A stretch of DNA of 64,000 bases from Metabacillus schmidteae (GCF_903166545.1 NZ_CAESCH010000002.1:62001-126000); one strand, 5' to 3'. Shown: positions 1 through 9,966, counted from the stretch's first letter. The notes: generated by a model not told the origin, from the sequence alone. Made by a program: numbers and translations.

Positions 1-1
1 T

Positions 2-91
2 TATGTAGATGGTGAAGTTCATTGTAGTGTGCATGACCATATTGAGAGTGATGAGGAAGAAGATAAAGGAGTGGGAGTACCTTTTTTGTAG
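2..91 (+). CDS. C-terminal end of an unidentified protein (truncated by window edge)
   Basis: An open frame enters from the left edge and ends at TAG 89-91, giving 29 acidic residues (…VHDHIESDEEEDKGVGVPFL). It lies upstream of the polysaccharide genes on the same strand, so it may be another member of that cluster, but the fragment is too short to assign a family. It is separated from epsN by about 700 bases, so it is probably not translationally linked to it. Confidence 0.45.
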   Translation, partial: YVDGEVHCSVHDHIESDEEEDKGVGVPFL

Positions 92-790
92 TTGAGTTTT
101 TTCATAGATATGGTTGGGGATGAGAGGTATGGTTAAATGGTGCTGGGGAAGTCAGAATGGTCAATAGATAACCACAACATATTGTGTTAAAATCATTGCA
201 AAGTCACAAAAATATACAATATACGGGATTTACCTATATAACATAGTACCATTTTGTTAGTATATAAAGATAAAATGGCTAAAATCAGGTATTTTGAATT
301 TGCAAAACGTTGATTTGACGGGGTTTCTAACAACCTGAAATATGGAAATAGATTGAATGGAGTTAAGGAACTGACTATCATGGTTAGATTGAGTGCTAGA
401 AACCTTGCGGGATAAGGGTTTGAGGCACTTTTAGTGAGATTTATAGATTGATTGAATGGTCTATATAATAGGAAGAAACTCGGTTTAGGGTGATAAATGA
501 AAGAATATCTAATTCGTATTTGCAAGGTAGATTGAATAGATATTACGAGGTGAGTATCGGAAATCGATAACAAAACACAATATGTAGTATTAAAATTCGG
601 TTTTTAACAGTGAAACATACTATATGTTGATATTTTTATCTATTTCTCATATTGAATATTATTTACGAGGTGGCTATCTGATATAGATAACAAATTTAGT
701 GGTTTAGTAGTTGATTAGAAAGGAAAAAAGATTCTAATTAAGTCCTAATCTACTAAAATATTAACTTAACTAGGGAAGGAAGTCTAGAAG
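92..790 (+). other. Long AT-rich leader/intergenic region with a repeated motif upstream of epsN
   Basis: No convincing gene is seen in about 700 bases. A motif of the form TACGAGGTG-R-STATC…ATMGATAACAAA occurs at about 543-574 and again at about 662-692, and a related ATAGATAACCACAACATATTGTGTT occurs at about 163-188. The repeats could be regulator sites or parts of RNA stems in the leader of the polysaccharide operon. The epsN ribosome site (GGGAAGGAAG) is at about 773-782. No clear -35/-10 pair or known riboswitch was recognised. Confidence 0.4.
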
Positions 791-1921
791 ATGGAGTCGA
801 CAAAAGTGAAAGAAAGAATATTCCTCTCTTCACCCCATATGAGTGATGAAGGTTATGAAATGCAATATATAAAGGAAGCTTTTGATACAAACTGGATTGC
901 TCCCCTTGGTGAAAACGTAAATGGATTCGAAAGAGAACTGGCTGAAAAAGTTGGCTCTAAAGCGGCTGCGGCATTGTCTTCAGGAACAGCTGCTATTCAT
1001 TTGGCTCTCAAAGCAGCAGGAGTTGGAGAAGGGGATATTGTATTCTGTCCGACACTGACTTTCTCTGCTACTGCAAATCCAATCATCTATCAAAATGCCA
1101 TTCCTGTTTTTATAGATAGTGATTATGAAACGTGGAATATGAGTCCGAAGGCATTGGAAGAAGCATTTGAAAAATATCCAGAAGTAAAGGCAGTAATTGT
1201 TGTTCATTTATATGGCTTACCCGCTGATATGGACAAGATAATGGAGATTTGTAAGAAACATAATGTAGCGGTTATAGAAGATGCTGCTGAGTCATTAGGT
1301 ACTTACTATAAAGGTAAGCATACAGGGACTTTTGGGGATTATGGCATCTTCTCTTTTAATGGAAATAAGATTATCACAACTTCTGGTGGCGGGATGCTTG
1401 TTTCTGATAACGAAGAACGTATTGCAAAAGCTAGATTCTGGGCCACTCAATCTAGAGACCAAGCAAGACATTATCAACATAGCGAATTAGGATTTAATTA
1501 TCGTATGAGTAATGTTGTTGCTGGGATTGGTAGAGGGCAGCTTAAAGTGTTGGATCAGAGAGTTGCTAAGAAGAATTATATCTTAGAGTTTTATAAGAGA
1601 GAACTTGGTGGGCTTGAAGGTGTTGAATTCATGCCTAGTAATGAATGGGATGAACCGAATTACTGGCTAAGTTCGATTACGTTGACTGGTAAAGTACGAC
1701 CAATTGATATATTTAATGCATTGGAAACAGAGAATATTGAGTCAAGGCCGGTTTGGAAACCGATGCATCTGCAACCGTTCTTTGAAAAGTATGATTTTGT
1801 GGGTGAAGGTATATCGGAAAAGTTGTTTGAGAATGGGGTTTGTTTGCCGTCTGATACGAAGATGACAGATGAGGACTTAGAAAGAGTAGTGGAGACTATT
1901 AAGGGGTTGTGGTTTAAATAA
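791..1921 (+). CDS. epsN: EpsN-like PLP-dependent sugar aminotransferase (DegT/DnrJ/EryC1 family)
   Basis: Cytoplasmic enzyme predicted to transaminate a UDP-4-keto-6-deoxy amino sugar on the way to a bacillosamine-type residue. The 376 residues closely follow the layout of Bacillus subtilis EpsN: SGTAAIH at about 64-70, the VIEDAAES acid around D164, and the PLP lysine K193 in SFNGNKIITTSGGG. ATG 791 is preceded by a GGGAAGGAAG ribosome site. The stop overlaps the next start by one base (TAATG), implying translational coupling with the epsL-like gene. The order N-L-M differs from the L-M-N order of B. subtilis. The family call is secure; the exact sugar is inferred from the neighbouring EpsL and EpsM types. 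Confidence 0.9.
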   Translation: MESTKVKERIFLSSPHMSDEGYEMQYIKEAFDTNWIAPLGENVNGFERELAEKVGSKAAAALSSGTAAIHLALKAAGVGEGDIVFCPTLTFSATANPIIYQNAIPVFIDSDYETWNMSPKALEEAFEKYPEVKAVIVVHLYGLPADMDKIMEICKKHNVAVIEDAAESLGTYYKGKHTGTFGDYGIFSFNGNKIITTSGGGMLVSDNEERIAKARFWATQSRDQARHYQHSELGFNYRMSNVVAGIGRGQLKVLDQRVAKKNYILEFYKRELGGLEGVEFMPSNEWDEPNYWLSSITLTGKVRPIDIFNALETENIESRPVWKPMHLQPFFEKYDFVGEGISEKLFENGVCLPSDTKMTDEDLERVVETIKGLWFK

Positions 1922-2565
1922 TGAAGAATTCCAAAGGTGGTATTTATAGAAGGTTTATAAAAAGACCGATGGATATCATGCTATCGTTAATCGCCATTGT
2001 TGTTCTTAGTCCGATACTTCTAGTAGTTGCAATTCTTGTGAGAACGAAATTAGGTAGTCCTGTTCTATTCAAGCAAAAGAGACCTGGGCTTAATGAAGAG
2101 ATTTTTCTGATGTATAAGTTCAGGACTATGACGGATGAAAGAGATGATAGAGGGGAGTTACTACCTGACAGTGTTAGGTTGACGAAGTTTGGTAGGTTAC
2201 TACGTTCTACATCTCTTGATGAACTACCCGAACTTTTTAATATTTTGAAGGGTGATATGTCCATTATCGGCCCTAGGCCACTTTTGGTGCAATATTTACC
2301 ATTGTATAACAATCATCAAAAACGACGTCATGAAGTAAGACCAGGGCTATCTGGTTTAGCGCAGGTTAGTGGTAGAAATGCGATTAGTTGGGAAGATAAA
2401 TTTAATCTCGATGTTGAGTATGTGGACAATGTAAGTTTCATTGAGGATTGGAAGATAATATTTTTGACCATAAAAAAGGTTTTCGTTAGAGAGGGTATTA
2501 ATTCAGAAACTGCTGCAACAATTGAGCCTTTTAAGGGAACCAAAAAGGAAAGAATGGAAATATGA
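1921..2565 (+). CDS. epsL: EpsL-like undecaprenyl-phosphate sugar phosphotransferase (bacterial sugar transferase family)
   Basis: Initiating phosphoglycosyl transferase that should load the first sugar-1-phosphate on undecaprenyl phosphate at the inner face of the membrane. The 214 residues show the monotopic family pattern: KRPMD and a single hydrophobic segment (about 17-40), then GSPVLFKQKRPG, YKFRTM (65-70), TSLDELPELFNILKGDMS and IGPRP (116-120), and RHEVRPGLSG. It overlaps epsN by one base and the following acetyltransferase by four (ATGA). The epsN-epsL-epsM trio suggests the first residue is a diacetamido-trideoxyhexose; that is inference. Confidence 0.9.
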   Translation: MKNSKGGIYRRFIKRPMDIMLSLIAIVVLSPILLVVAILVRTKLGSPVLFKQKRPGLNEEIFLMYKFRTMTDERDDRGELLPDSVRLTKFGRLLRSTSLDELPELFNILKGDMSIIGPRPLLVQYLPLYNNHQKRRHEVRPGLSGLAQVSGRNAISWEDKFNLDVEYVDNVSFIEDWKIIFLTIKKVFVREGINSETAATIEPFKGTKKERMEI

Positions 2566-3182
2566 AAAACAAACTTTTAATAATTGGTGCTAGCGGCCAC
2601 GGAAAAGTTGTTGCGGATATTGCAATAAAAATGAATAAATGGCAGAGTATTGCTTTTTTAGATGACGACAAAATCATTAAATCATCAATGGGTTTAGAAG
2701 TCATTGGAACTTCAGATGATGTTTTTACACATATAGATGAGTACGATATATTTGTTGGTATTGGGAATAATGCTACGAGACAAAGGGTTCATGAAATGCT
2801 TGAAACATTTGGGGCTAGTATTCCGGTATTAATTCACCCGGATGCAGTTATAGGGTCATATGTAGATATAGGAATTGGGACAGCTATTATGGCGGGAGTA
2901 ATTGTTAACTGTTGTACCAAAATTGGTAAAAGCTGCATTATTAATACAGGTTCCACAATTGACCATGACAATGATATTGAAGATTTTGTTCATATTTCAC
3001 CAGGTGCTCATTTAGCAGGCACGGTCAAGGTTGGACAAGGATCTTGGTTAGGTATTGCCAGTGTAGTTAGTAATAATATAAACATCACCAACGGATGTAA
3101 AGTTGGTGCTGGTTCTGTAGTGGTTAAGGACATATCTAAACCAGGAGTTTATGTTGGCACTCCTGCGAGAAAACTAGATTAA
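2562..3182 (+). CDS. epsM: EpsM/PglD-like UDP-4-amino-sugar N-acetyltransferase (NeuD family)
   Basis: Predicted acetyl-CoA-dependent N-acetyltransferase acting on the amino sugar made by the EpsN-type enzyme. The N-terminal nucleotide-sugar-binding Rossmann half carries GASGHGK (9-15). The C-terminal half (about 92-205) is a left-handed beta-helix of hexapeptide repeats (IGSYVDIG, IGKSCIIN, VKVGQGS). H135 in STIDHD corresponds to the catalytic base of PglD-type enzymes. The start ATG overlaps the end of the upstream gene, so the three genes are co-translated. Length 206 is usual for the family. Confidence 0.88.
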   Translation: MKNKLLIIGASGHGKVVADIAIKMNKWQSIAFLDDDKIIKSSMGLEVIGTSDDVFTHIDEYDIFVGIGNNATRQRVHEMLETFGASIPVLIHPDAVIGSYVDIGIGTAIMAGVIVNCCTKIGKSCIINTGSTIDHDNDIEDFVHISPGAHLAGTVKVGQGSWLGIASVVSNNINITNGCKVGAGSVVVKDISKPGVYVGTPARKLD

Positions 3183-3225
3183 TATCTTACAAATATTTAA
3201 GTGAAGTATTAGAGGTGAGTACAAT

Positions 3226-4533
3226 TTGAAGAAAAAAAAGATATGGTTATGGAATCATTATGCGACTGATATGTATAAAAACCGTGGAGGACGGCATTAT
3301 TGGTTTGCGGACAATCTCATTAAGCAAGGATATGAAGTAACGGTCTTTTGTGCAAATACCTATCATAACAAATCAGAATATATCAATACAAAAAATAAGA
3401 AGTATGCCACCGATACTGTGGATGATATTCCTTTTGTTTTTGTAAAGACCACAACGGCCTTAGGGAATGGGATTGATAGAGTAAAAAACATGGGGTTATT
3501 TTATATTAATCTATTCTCTGTCGCAAAGGAATATGCAAAGTTACATGGTAGACCTGATATTATTCTTGCTTCAAGTGTGCACCCATTAACTATGGTTGCG
3601 GGAATCCAGATAGCTAAGAAACTTAATGTTCCCTGTATATGTGAAATACGAGATTTATGGCCGGAAGCTATATTTTCGTTTGATAAAGCCAAAGAGAAAA
3701 GCCTATTAGGACGTATTTTAACAGCAGGAGAGCACTGGATTTATAAAAAGGCAGATGCTCTTATTTTCACTAAAGAGGGAGATACTGACTATATAATTGA
3801 AAAGAAATGGGACACTGAACAAGGTGGAGATATCAATCTTGATAAATGTTATTACATCAACAATGGCGTCGATGTAGAAGGGTTTCAAATATCATCTACT
3901 GAAAATAAGGTTGAAGACGATGATTTAAATGCTGATAAGTTTAACGTGATTTATGTAGGAGCGATACGACCGGTTAATAATGTGGGTAATGTCCTAGATG
4001 CAGCATCAATATTAAAGGATGAGGAAGATATTCAGTTTTTGATTTATGGTGATGGTAATCAAAAGGATATGCTAGATCAGAGAGTTGCTGAAGAAAAGCT
4101 AACTAATGTTAAAATGAAAGGTTTTGTAAGTAAACGCTCGATACCCTATATACTAAGTAAATCATCAGTAAATATTCTTAACTATTCTCAGACGCAATAC
4201 AATTGGGCTAGAGGGAATAGTTCTAACAAATTATTTGAATATATGGCTTCAAGTAAACCGATTATTTCAACGGTGAAAATGGGTTATTCAATAATAAATA
4301 AGTATAAATGTGGAATTGAGTTAGAAAAAAGTACGCCAGAAGAATTGGCTGATGCAATTTTGAAAATAAAGAACATGTCTGAAGATCAGTATTACATGAT
4401 GGGACAAAATGCTAGAAATGGAGCAAAGGATTTTGATTTTAAGAAACTAACTATGAAATTGGTTGATGTGATAGATAGTGTTGATAGAAACAAAGAAAAA
4501 GAGGTTTCTACGAAATATAAGGAAGTAATATAA
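3226..4533 (+). CDS. Glycosyltransferase family 4 (WbuB-like), polysaccharide assembly
   Basis: Retaining GT-B glycosyltransferase predicted to extend the lipid-linked repeat unit in the cytoplasm. The 435 residues show RGGRHYWFADNL near the N-terminus, the EIRDLWPEAIF stretch typical of WbuB-like enzymes (about 142-153), and a C-terminal donor domain beginning FNVIYVGAIR with the acceptor loop YNWARGNSSNKLFEYMA. Translation starts at TTG 3226, chosen because GAGGTGAG lies about eight bases upstream. It follows the acetyltransferase by 43 bases. Sugar specificity cannot be read from sequence. Confidence 0.85.
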   Translation: MKKKKIWLWNHYATDMYKNRGGRHYWFADNLIKQGYEVTVFCANTYHNKSEYINTKNKKYATDTVDDIPFVFVKTTTALGNGIDRVKNMGLFYINLFSVAKEYAKLHGRPDIILASSVHPLTMVAGIQIAKKLNVPCICEIRDLWPEAIFSFDKAKEKSLLGRILTAGEHWIYKKADALIFTKEGDTDYIIEKKWDTEQGGDINLDKCYYINNGVDVEGFQISSTENKVEDDDLNADKFNVIYVGAIRPVNNVGNVLDAASILKDEEDIQFLIYGDGNQKDMLDQRVAEEKLTNVKMKGFVSKRSIPYILSKSSVNILNYSQTQYNWARGNSSNKLFEYMASSKPIISTVKMGYSIINKYKCGIELEKSTPEELADAILKIKNMSEDQYYMMGQNARNGAKDFDFKKLTMKLVDVIDSVDRNKEKEVSTKYKEVI

Positions 4534-4621
4534 AAAACTATATTTCAAATATTAACTGTACGTTGTTATATTTATAAGTTTTAATGCACTTAATAAAAAT
4601 GTGGGAAAATGAGGTATTGTA

Positions 4622-6484
4622 ATGATTGGTTCATTAATAACTGAATATGGATTGCCTTGGGTTTTTAATAGAACACTTTATTCAGCTAAGTTGAAAATGA
4701 TGAGAGCAATACCAAGCAGTGAAAATCTATTTGAAAAAGATGTTCAAGTAAAGAGAATAGAGATATTGGATATAATAGTTGAACCTATTGAAGAATTTCT
4801 AAAAAGATTATCAAATGAAAAACAAGTCGAAATAGTTTCGATAGCAAATAAAGCAATAGAAGGAAAAATATTAGGTTTCTCATCGATAGAACTAGATTAT
4901 GGCAATCCCATTAACTGGCATTATAGCCCAATTACAAAAAAAATTGTTGAAAAATCGTTAAAGTGGTATCAAATTCCGGACTTTGACCCTGAGAGAGGCG
5001 ATATTAAAGCTGTTTGGGAAGCATCTCGATTTACACACTTTTTCTACTTTTCTAGGGCTTATATGATAACCAAAGATAGAAGGTATTACGAAGCTTTTTC
5101 GAATCAAATGAATGATTGGATTCGAGAAAATCCATATCCATTTGGGTCACATTACAAGTGCGGCCAAGAAGCAACATTAAGGATGATTAATACATTAATT
5201 ACGTATTCGGTGTTTAAGCATTTTAGGCTGATAACTAGTAAAGATGAAGAAAATGTGAAAATGATTGTTGAAGGCAGTTATAAAAAAGTCTTATCAAATT
5301 TTTTCTATGCTCATAAATGTATTAAAAATAATCATACTTTATCTGAAATAACAGGTCTTATTATTGGAGCATGGGCTTGTGGCGATAACAAAAATATGAA
5401 AAAGGCCTATACCTTACTAGATAAGGAAATCCACAAACAATTTCTCCCTGACGGAGGATATAGACAATATTCCTTTAACTACCAGAGATTTGCACTTCAA
5501 CTAATGGAGCTAAATATTAAATTAAGTGAACAAACAATGCAACACTTATCAAATCAGAGTAAGGAACTAATAAAAGGTAGTGCAAATTTACTTTATCAAA
5601 TGCAAGATGAAACTGGTGACGTTCCAAACTATGGTTCAAACGATGGAGCACTTATTTTTCCGGTTACATCTTGTGGATATAGAGATTTTAGACCTGTAGT
5701 AAATACTTTGTTTGCTTTTATAGATGGAAATAGGGTGTTTGAACATGGGGATTACGATGAAGAAATATTATGGTTTAGTGATAAAAATGTTAATGATATT
5801 CCAATGAAAAAAACTCCAAGGGTCTCTTCATCTTTTCATAAATCAGGTTTTTACTCCTTAAGAAATGAGTACGGGTTTTTAATGACTGTATTACAAGATT
5901 ATGACACCCGTCCTGCACAGATGGATCAACTGCATATTGACTTATGGCATAGAGGAATCAATGTATTTTGTGATAGTGGCACATACTCTTATGCAACTGA
6001 TATAGGTAAAAAGATGGCTCTAACATCAGCTCATAACACTGCAGTAATACAAGGCAAGGAGCAAATGAAAAAACATGGACCTTTTCTAATCTATGATTGG
6101 ACCATGCGTGGAAAAGTAGAGCATAATGATGATAGTTTTATAGGGACAATGAATTCTAAAAATGATTATTCACATACAAGAAGAATTAAAAAGAATGACC
6201 TTGGTTACTCGATAACCGATTCTGTTGTAGGAGATGGAGAAGTCTGCGAATTTTATTTTCACACTCCTTGTGATGTAATAAAAGTAAAAGATGGTTTTGA
6301 GCTTTATAAAAATAATAAGCCTATATGCAGTGTAAGAACGGTAGGGGATATAGAAGTTAAAAAGGCTTATAGAAGTCTATACTATTTAAAAAAAGAAGAA
6401 ATAAACTGTGTAGTTGTTAGGACTAATATGATTGAAAAAAATTGCAGTATGGAGCTCTTGATAGAGTTAAAAGATACAAACTAA
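4622..6484 (+). CDS. Heparinase II/III-family polysaccharide lyase-like protein
   Basis: 620 residues with the (alpha/alpha) toroid plus beta-sandwich layout of heparinase II/III and alginate-lyase relatives: an N-terminal helical domain with NPINWHYSP and NNHTLSEITGL, and a C-terminal part with AQMDQLHIDLWHRGINVFCDSGTYSY and SAHNTAVIQG. Such genes are often embedded in capsule and O-antigen clusters beside UDP-sugar dehydrogenases, where they may trim or edit uronic-acid-containing polymer. The downstream wecC-type gene would supply a uronic acid, which fits. No signal peptide is evident at the N-terminus, which is odd for a lyase acting outside the cell. Substrate unknown. Confidence 0.82.
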   Translation: MIGSLITEYGLPWVFNRTLYSAKLKMMRAIPSSENLFEKDVQVKRIEILDIIVEPIEEFLKRLSNEKQVEIVSIANKAIEGKILGFSSIELDYGNPINWHYSPITKKIVEKSLKWYQIPDFDPERGDIKAVWEASRFTHFFYFSRAYMITKDRRYYEAFSNQMNDWIRENPYPFGSHYKCGQEATLRMINTLITYSVFKHFRLITSKDEENVKMIVEGSYKKVLSNFFYAHKCIKNNHTLSEITGLIIGAWACGDNKNMKKAYTLLDKEIHKQFLPDGGYRQYSFNYQRFALQLMELNIKLSEQTMQHLSNQSKELIKGSANLLYQMQDETGDVPNYGSNDGALIFPVTSCGYRDFRPVVNTLFAFIDGNRVFEHGDYDEEILWFSDKNVNDIPMKKTPRVSSSFHKSGFYSLRNEYGFLMTVLQDYDTRPAQMDQLHIDLWHRGINVFCDSGTYSYATDIGKKMALTSAHNTAVIQGKEQMKKHGPFLIYDWTMRGKVEHNDDSFIGTMNSKNDYSHTRRIKKNDLGYSITDSVVGDGEVCEFYFHTPCDVIKVKDGFELYKNNKPICSVRTVGDIEVKKAYRSLYYLKKEEINCVVVRTNMIEKNCSMELLIELKDTN

Positions 6485-6509
6485 ATAAGCCCGAAGGGAA
6501 GTTAAAAAA

Positions 6510-7730
6510 ATGATTAATGTAATTGGATTAGGATATATAGGATTACCCACAGCACTTATGTTTGCAAAATCTGGAATTAAGGTAGTTGGAACTGATTTCA
6601 ATGAAAAATTAGTTAATTCTTTATGTCAAGGTGAGCTTACATTTGAAGAGGAAGGACTGGAAGAACTTTTCCAAGCAGCTAATGGAAATGGGATTAAATT
6701 TACAACCGAATATCAGAAGACTCATACTTATATTGTTGCAGTTCCAACACCATTCCTTAAAGATAGTAAGAAACTTGATCCGAAGTATGTTATTTCTGCT
6801 GTCAATAGTGTTCTTGATGTTTGTGAAAGAGGGGCGGTACTAATTATTGAGTCAACAGTATCACCGGGAACAATCGATAAATATGTACGCCCTGAAATTG
6901 AAAAAAGAGGTTATGTTATCGGTGAAGATGTTCATTTGTTACATGCTCCTGAAAGAATTATTCCTGGAAATATGATTTACGAGCTTGAACATAACTCAAG
7001 AACAATTGGTGCTGATAATGAAGAGATAGGCGAGAAGGTTAAGGGACTTTATGCAAATTTCTGTAAAGCTGAAATTGTTGTAACTGATATAAGATCAGCG
7101 GAAATGTCAAAGGTAGTTGAAAATACTTATCGTGATATCAATATTGCCTTTGCAAATGAGTTAGCTAAGATTTGTCATACAGACAATATGGATGTTTATG
7201 AGATTATTAGAATAGCAAATATGCACCCACGAGTTAATATTATGCAACCAGGACCCGGAGTTGGAGGTCATTGCATCTCTGTGGATCCATGGTTCTTAGT
7301 TGGAGATTACCCAGATCTAACTAACCTCATTTTGACAGCTCGAAAAATTAATGATTCTATGCCAAGACATGTATTAGGACGAATAAGAGATATCATGAGA
7401 GAGCATGACATTAAAGATATATCAAAAGTTGGTCTATACGGTTTAGCTTATAAAGAAAATGTAGATGATACAAGAGAAAGTCCAACGCTTCAATTATTAG
7501 AAAGAATGGATGAGCACTTGGCATTTGGAGTAAAGGTATATGATCCGTTCGTAAAAGAAAGAATTGTAGACCACCAATTTATGAATTTTGAAGACTTTTT
7601 AAATGAAATAGAAATTCTTGTAGTTATGGTGGGACATGATCACATTAAAAACAATATGGATCTCATTAAGAACAAACTTGTTCTTGATACTAAAAATATT
7701 TGTTCATTTGAAGGTTCATATAAATTATAG
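6510..7730 (+). CDS. wecC: UDP-N-acetyl-D-mannosamine dehydrogenase (nucleotide sugar dehydrogenase)
   Basis: NAD-dependent four-electron oxidation of UDP-ManNAc to UDP-ManNAcA. The N-terminal Rossmann fold has GLGYIG at 6-11; the central region has EMSKVVENTYRDINIAFANE (K201, N205), and the catalytic cysteine is C255 in GGHCISVDPWFL. The C-terminal UDP-binding domain follows (YGLAYKENVDDTRESP). 406 residues is the family norm. A UDP-GlcNAc 2-epimerase, which makes its substrate, is encoded at 13.9 kb, supporting the ManNAc assignment over a generic UDP-glucose dehydrogenase. AAGGGAAG provides the ribosome site. Confidence 0.85.
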   Translation: MINVIGLGYIGLPTALMFAKSGIKVVGTDFNEKLVNSLCQGELTFEEEGLEELFQAANGNGIKFTTEYQKTHTYIVAVPTPFLKDSKKLDPKYVISAVNSVLDVCERGAVLIIESTVSPGTIDKYVRPEIEKRGYVIGEDVHLLHAPERIIPGNMIYELEHNSRTIGADNEEIGEKVKGLYANFCKAEIVVTDIRSAEMSKVVENTYRDINIAFANELAKICHTDNMDVYEIIRIANMHPRVNIMQPGPGVGGHCISVDPWFLVGDYPDLTNLILTARKINDSMPRHVLGRIRDIMREHDIKDISKVGLYGLAYKENVDDTRESPTLQLLERMDEHLAFGVKVYDPFVKERIVDHQFMNFEDFLNEIEILVVMVGHDHIKNNMDLIKNKLVLDTKNICSFEGSYKL

Positions 7731-7839
7731 TGAATTAACCTAAAAGTATCATGATGGCCCTAAAAATAAATATTGACTATTTTTAAACTAGTAAAATTGA
7801 AAAATCCCTATCAATTAAATTTATATAGGAAGTGTCACT

Positions 7840-8874
7840 ATGAAATATATTTATCTAGGAGCATTCCCCCCTCCATATGGAGGGGTAACAATTAAAAATC
7901 AACTTTTATATAAAATGTTATCTAAATATATTAATATTGATCATTTTAATTTAAAGGATAAAAATATAAACTTCTTTTTAAAGTTTATTAATTTATTCAA
8001 AATAGTATTTAGTAATAATATCGGTTTGGTAATTGGAATTAGTAAGGATTCTTTGAATTTTTTAACTTATTTGCTTTATATACTTAATAGGAAGTTGATG
8101 AATAGATCTATTGTAATGATAATGGGTGGGACTTTTTCCCAGATAGTGTCCGAAAAAAGTTTTTTACAAAAATGTATACAAGAGTATAAACATATTTATG
8201 TTGAAACTTCAGGGATGAAAGAAAAGTTAAATTCGCTAAACATATTCAATGTTTCTGTTTATCCAAATTGTAGAGAGGAACCCAATGTAAAATTAAATTT
8301 CCCTCAAAATAAGAGTACTTTAAAGTGCTTGTTTTTTTCGTTAATTTCAGAAGATAAAGGTGTAGATAATATTCTTGATGCAGCGAAGATTTTGGAAAAA
8401 AAAGGTATCGACTTTAGTATAGACTTTTATGGGCATATTGACCAAATGTATGAGGAAAATTTCCATAAGGAAATCGCATCTTCTAAAAATAATAATTATT
8501 ATGGAGTTTTAAAGTCCACAGATAGAAATGAAGTTTATGAAAAACTAAATAGTTACGATGTACTTTTATTTCCTACAAAGTGGAAAAATGAAGGTGTTCC
8601 AGGTGTCTTAATCGAGGCAAAAATTGCAGGCTTACCCGCAATCGTTAGTGATATAAATTTCAACTCGGAAATAGTAGAAGATGGGAAAACTGGAATAGTT
8701 TTGAAGGATAATACACCTTATGATTTGGTGGAAGCTATTGAGAACATATACTGGAATAAAGATCGGTTATTAGAACTAAGGTCTAATGTTAAAGCCTCTA
8801 GTAAAGATTATTTAGTAGAGAATTATATTCAAGACATTGTTGCCATGATAAAAAAGGGAAATAATCAAAACTGA
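7840..8874 (+). CDS. Glycosyltransferase family 4 (GT-B) protein
   Basis: 344 residues with an N-terminal FPPPYGGVTIKN loop, a donor domain with SLISEDKGVDNILDAA (about 168-182) and the E-x7-E motif at E251/E259 (KNEGVPGVLIEAKIAGLP), so a retaining family-4 transferase working on the lipid-linked repeat. It opens the AT-richest stretch of the cluster (7.8-13.7 kb), which carries the variable transferase, polymerase and flippase genes and may have been exchanged as a block. The ribosome site is AGGAAGTG before ATG 7840. Sugar specificity unknown. Confidence 0.82.
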   Translation: MKYIYLGAFPPPYGGVTIKNQLLYKMLSKYINIDHFNLKDKNINFFLKFINLFKIVFSNNIGLVIGISKDSLNFLTYLLYILNRKLMNRSIVMIMGGTFSQIVSEKSFLQKCIQEYKHIYVETSGMKEKLNSLNIFNVSVYPNCREEPNVKLNFPQNKSTLKCLFFSLISEDKGVDNILDAAKILEKKGIDFSIDFYGHIDQMYEENFHKEIASSKNNNYYGVLKSTDRNEVYEKLNSYDVLLFPTKWKNEGVPGVLIEAKIAGLPAIVSDINFNSEIVEDGKTGIVLKDNTPYDLVEAIENIYWNKDRLLELRSNVKASSKDYLVENYIQDIVAMIKKGNNQN

Positions 8875-8943
8875 ATTATAATCTTAACTTAGTCTAAGTA
8901 AGATGAGATCCCCTTTTTTAAAAGCCATTCTATGGAGGAGAAT

Positions 8944-9948
8944 ATGTTATATATATTTTATAAAGATAAGCTTAATTTAAGACAAAATAAACCATTTATT
9001 GATTTTTTTAGCAAGTCTCAGGATGGGATTCGTATCGTATCTAAATTAGATCAAATTAAGGTGAACTATTCAGAAGTGAATTATATCTTTGTTGGGACTA
9101 TGGAATTTTTTGAGGTTTTTTTAAAATACTTTTTCAGAAGAAATGTTAAGATTATATATCGATCAAGAGGAGTAGCTCCTGAAGAAAGCTTTTATCGAAA
9201 TAAATCATGGTTTAGATATATCATATTAAGTTTAATAGAATTATTTGTTATTACTTTGTCAAAACATATAATAGTTGTTTCGAATAATCATAAAAATCAT
9301 TATTTAAAAAAATACAAGATTAAAGAGCAAAAAGTTAGTGTAATTCATAATTATTTAACTAAAGACAGTTATAATTTGAAAACAAGCAATTCAGATAAGA
9401 TGGAAATTGTATATGTTGGTGGTTTATCAAAATGGCAAAGAATTGATGATATTAAAGAGTTATTTAAAAAACTTAACCAAATAAATAAAGATATATCATT
9501 TTTAATATGTACAAACAAGAGTAATATTGAAGCAGCCAAAGACGTCTTCAATGAGGTAGGTAATATTAACTTTGAAAGCTATGAAGACTATGATGAACTA
9601 ATCAAGAGAATTTCAAAATGTACTGCTGGAGTTATTCTAAGGGATTCAAATACAGTAAATGAATGCTCTTCTCCATTTAAGGTAATTGATTATGTAAGTG
9701 CACAGTTACCAATTATAATGACTGATAATATTGGGGATTACACAAAAACATTGAACAATAAAAATTTTACGTTTTATTTGGGAGATACATTCTTAGATGA
9801 AAAAAAGTTAGTTAAACTGGAAGATTTTATAAAAAAATGCTATGAAAATAAGAATGAAATAAAACAAGAAATGAGTAAATACTCCTGTAAGGAATTGAAT
9901 GCTGAACAAGAAATAGGACAGGTTATGAGTATTTTAAGAAGATTATAA
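8944..9948 (+). CDS. Glycosyltransferase (GT-B, family 4-like)
   Basis: 334 residues. I place the start at ATG 8944 because the first in-frame ATG (8932) lies inside the GGAGGAG ribosome site. The protein shows a GT-B pattern: KIIYRSRGVAPEESFYRNK in the acceptor half, VIHNYLTKD at the domain boundary, then a donor domain with MEIVYVGGLSKWQRIDD and ECSSPFKVIDYVSAQLPIIMTD, where the usual E-x7-E is relaxed. It is flanked by other glycosyltransferases in the same direction. Specificity unknown. Confidence 0.78.
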   Translation: MLYIFYKDKLNLRQNKPFIDFFSKSQDGIRIVSKLDQIKVNYSEVNYIFVGTMEFFEVFLKYFFRRNVKIIYRSRGVAPEESFYRNKSWFRYIILSLIELFVITLSKHIIVVSNNHKNHYLKKYKIKEQKVSVIHNYLTKDSYNLKTSNSDKMEIVYVGGLSKWQRIDDIKELFKKLNQINKDISFLICTNKSNIEAAKDVFNEVGNINFESYEDYDELIKRISKCTAGVILRDSNTVNECSSPFKVIDYVSAQLPIIMTDNIGDYTKTLNNKNFTFYLGDTFLDEKKLVKLEDFIKKCYENKNEIKQEMSKYSCKELNAEQEIGQVMSILRRL

Positions 9949-9966
9949 AGGGCAGGTTACAAAAAA

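Noticed and set aside
193..573. 126-codon minus-strand open frame in the leader before epsN
   Set aside because: Low-complexity AT-rich translation, no ribosome site, overlaps the repeated leader motif; no protein-like features.
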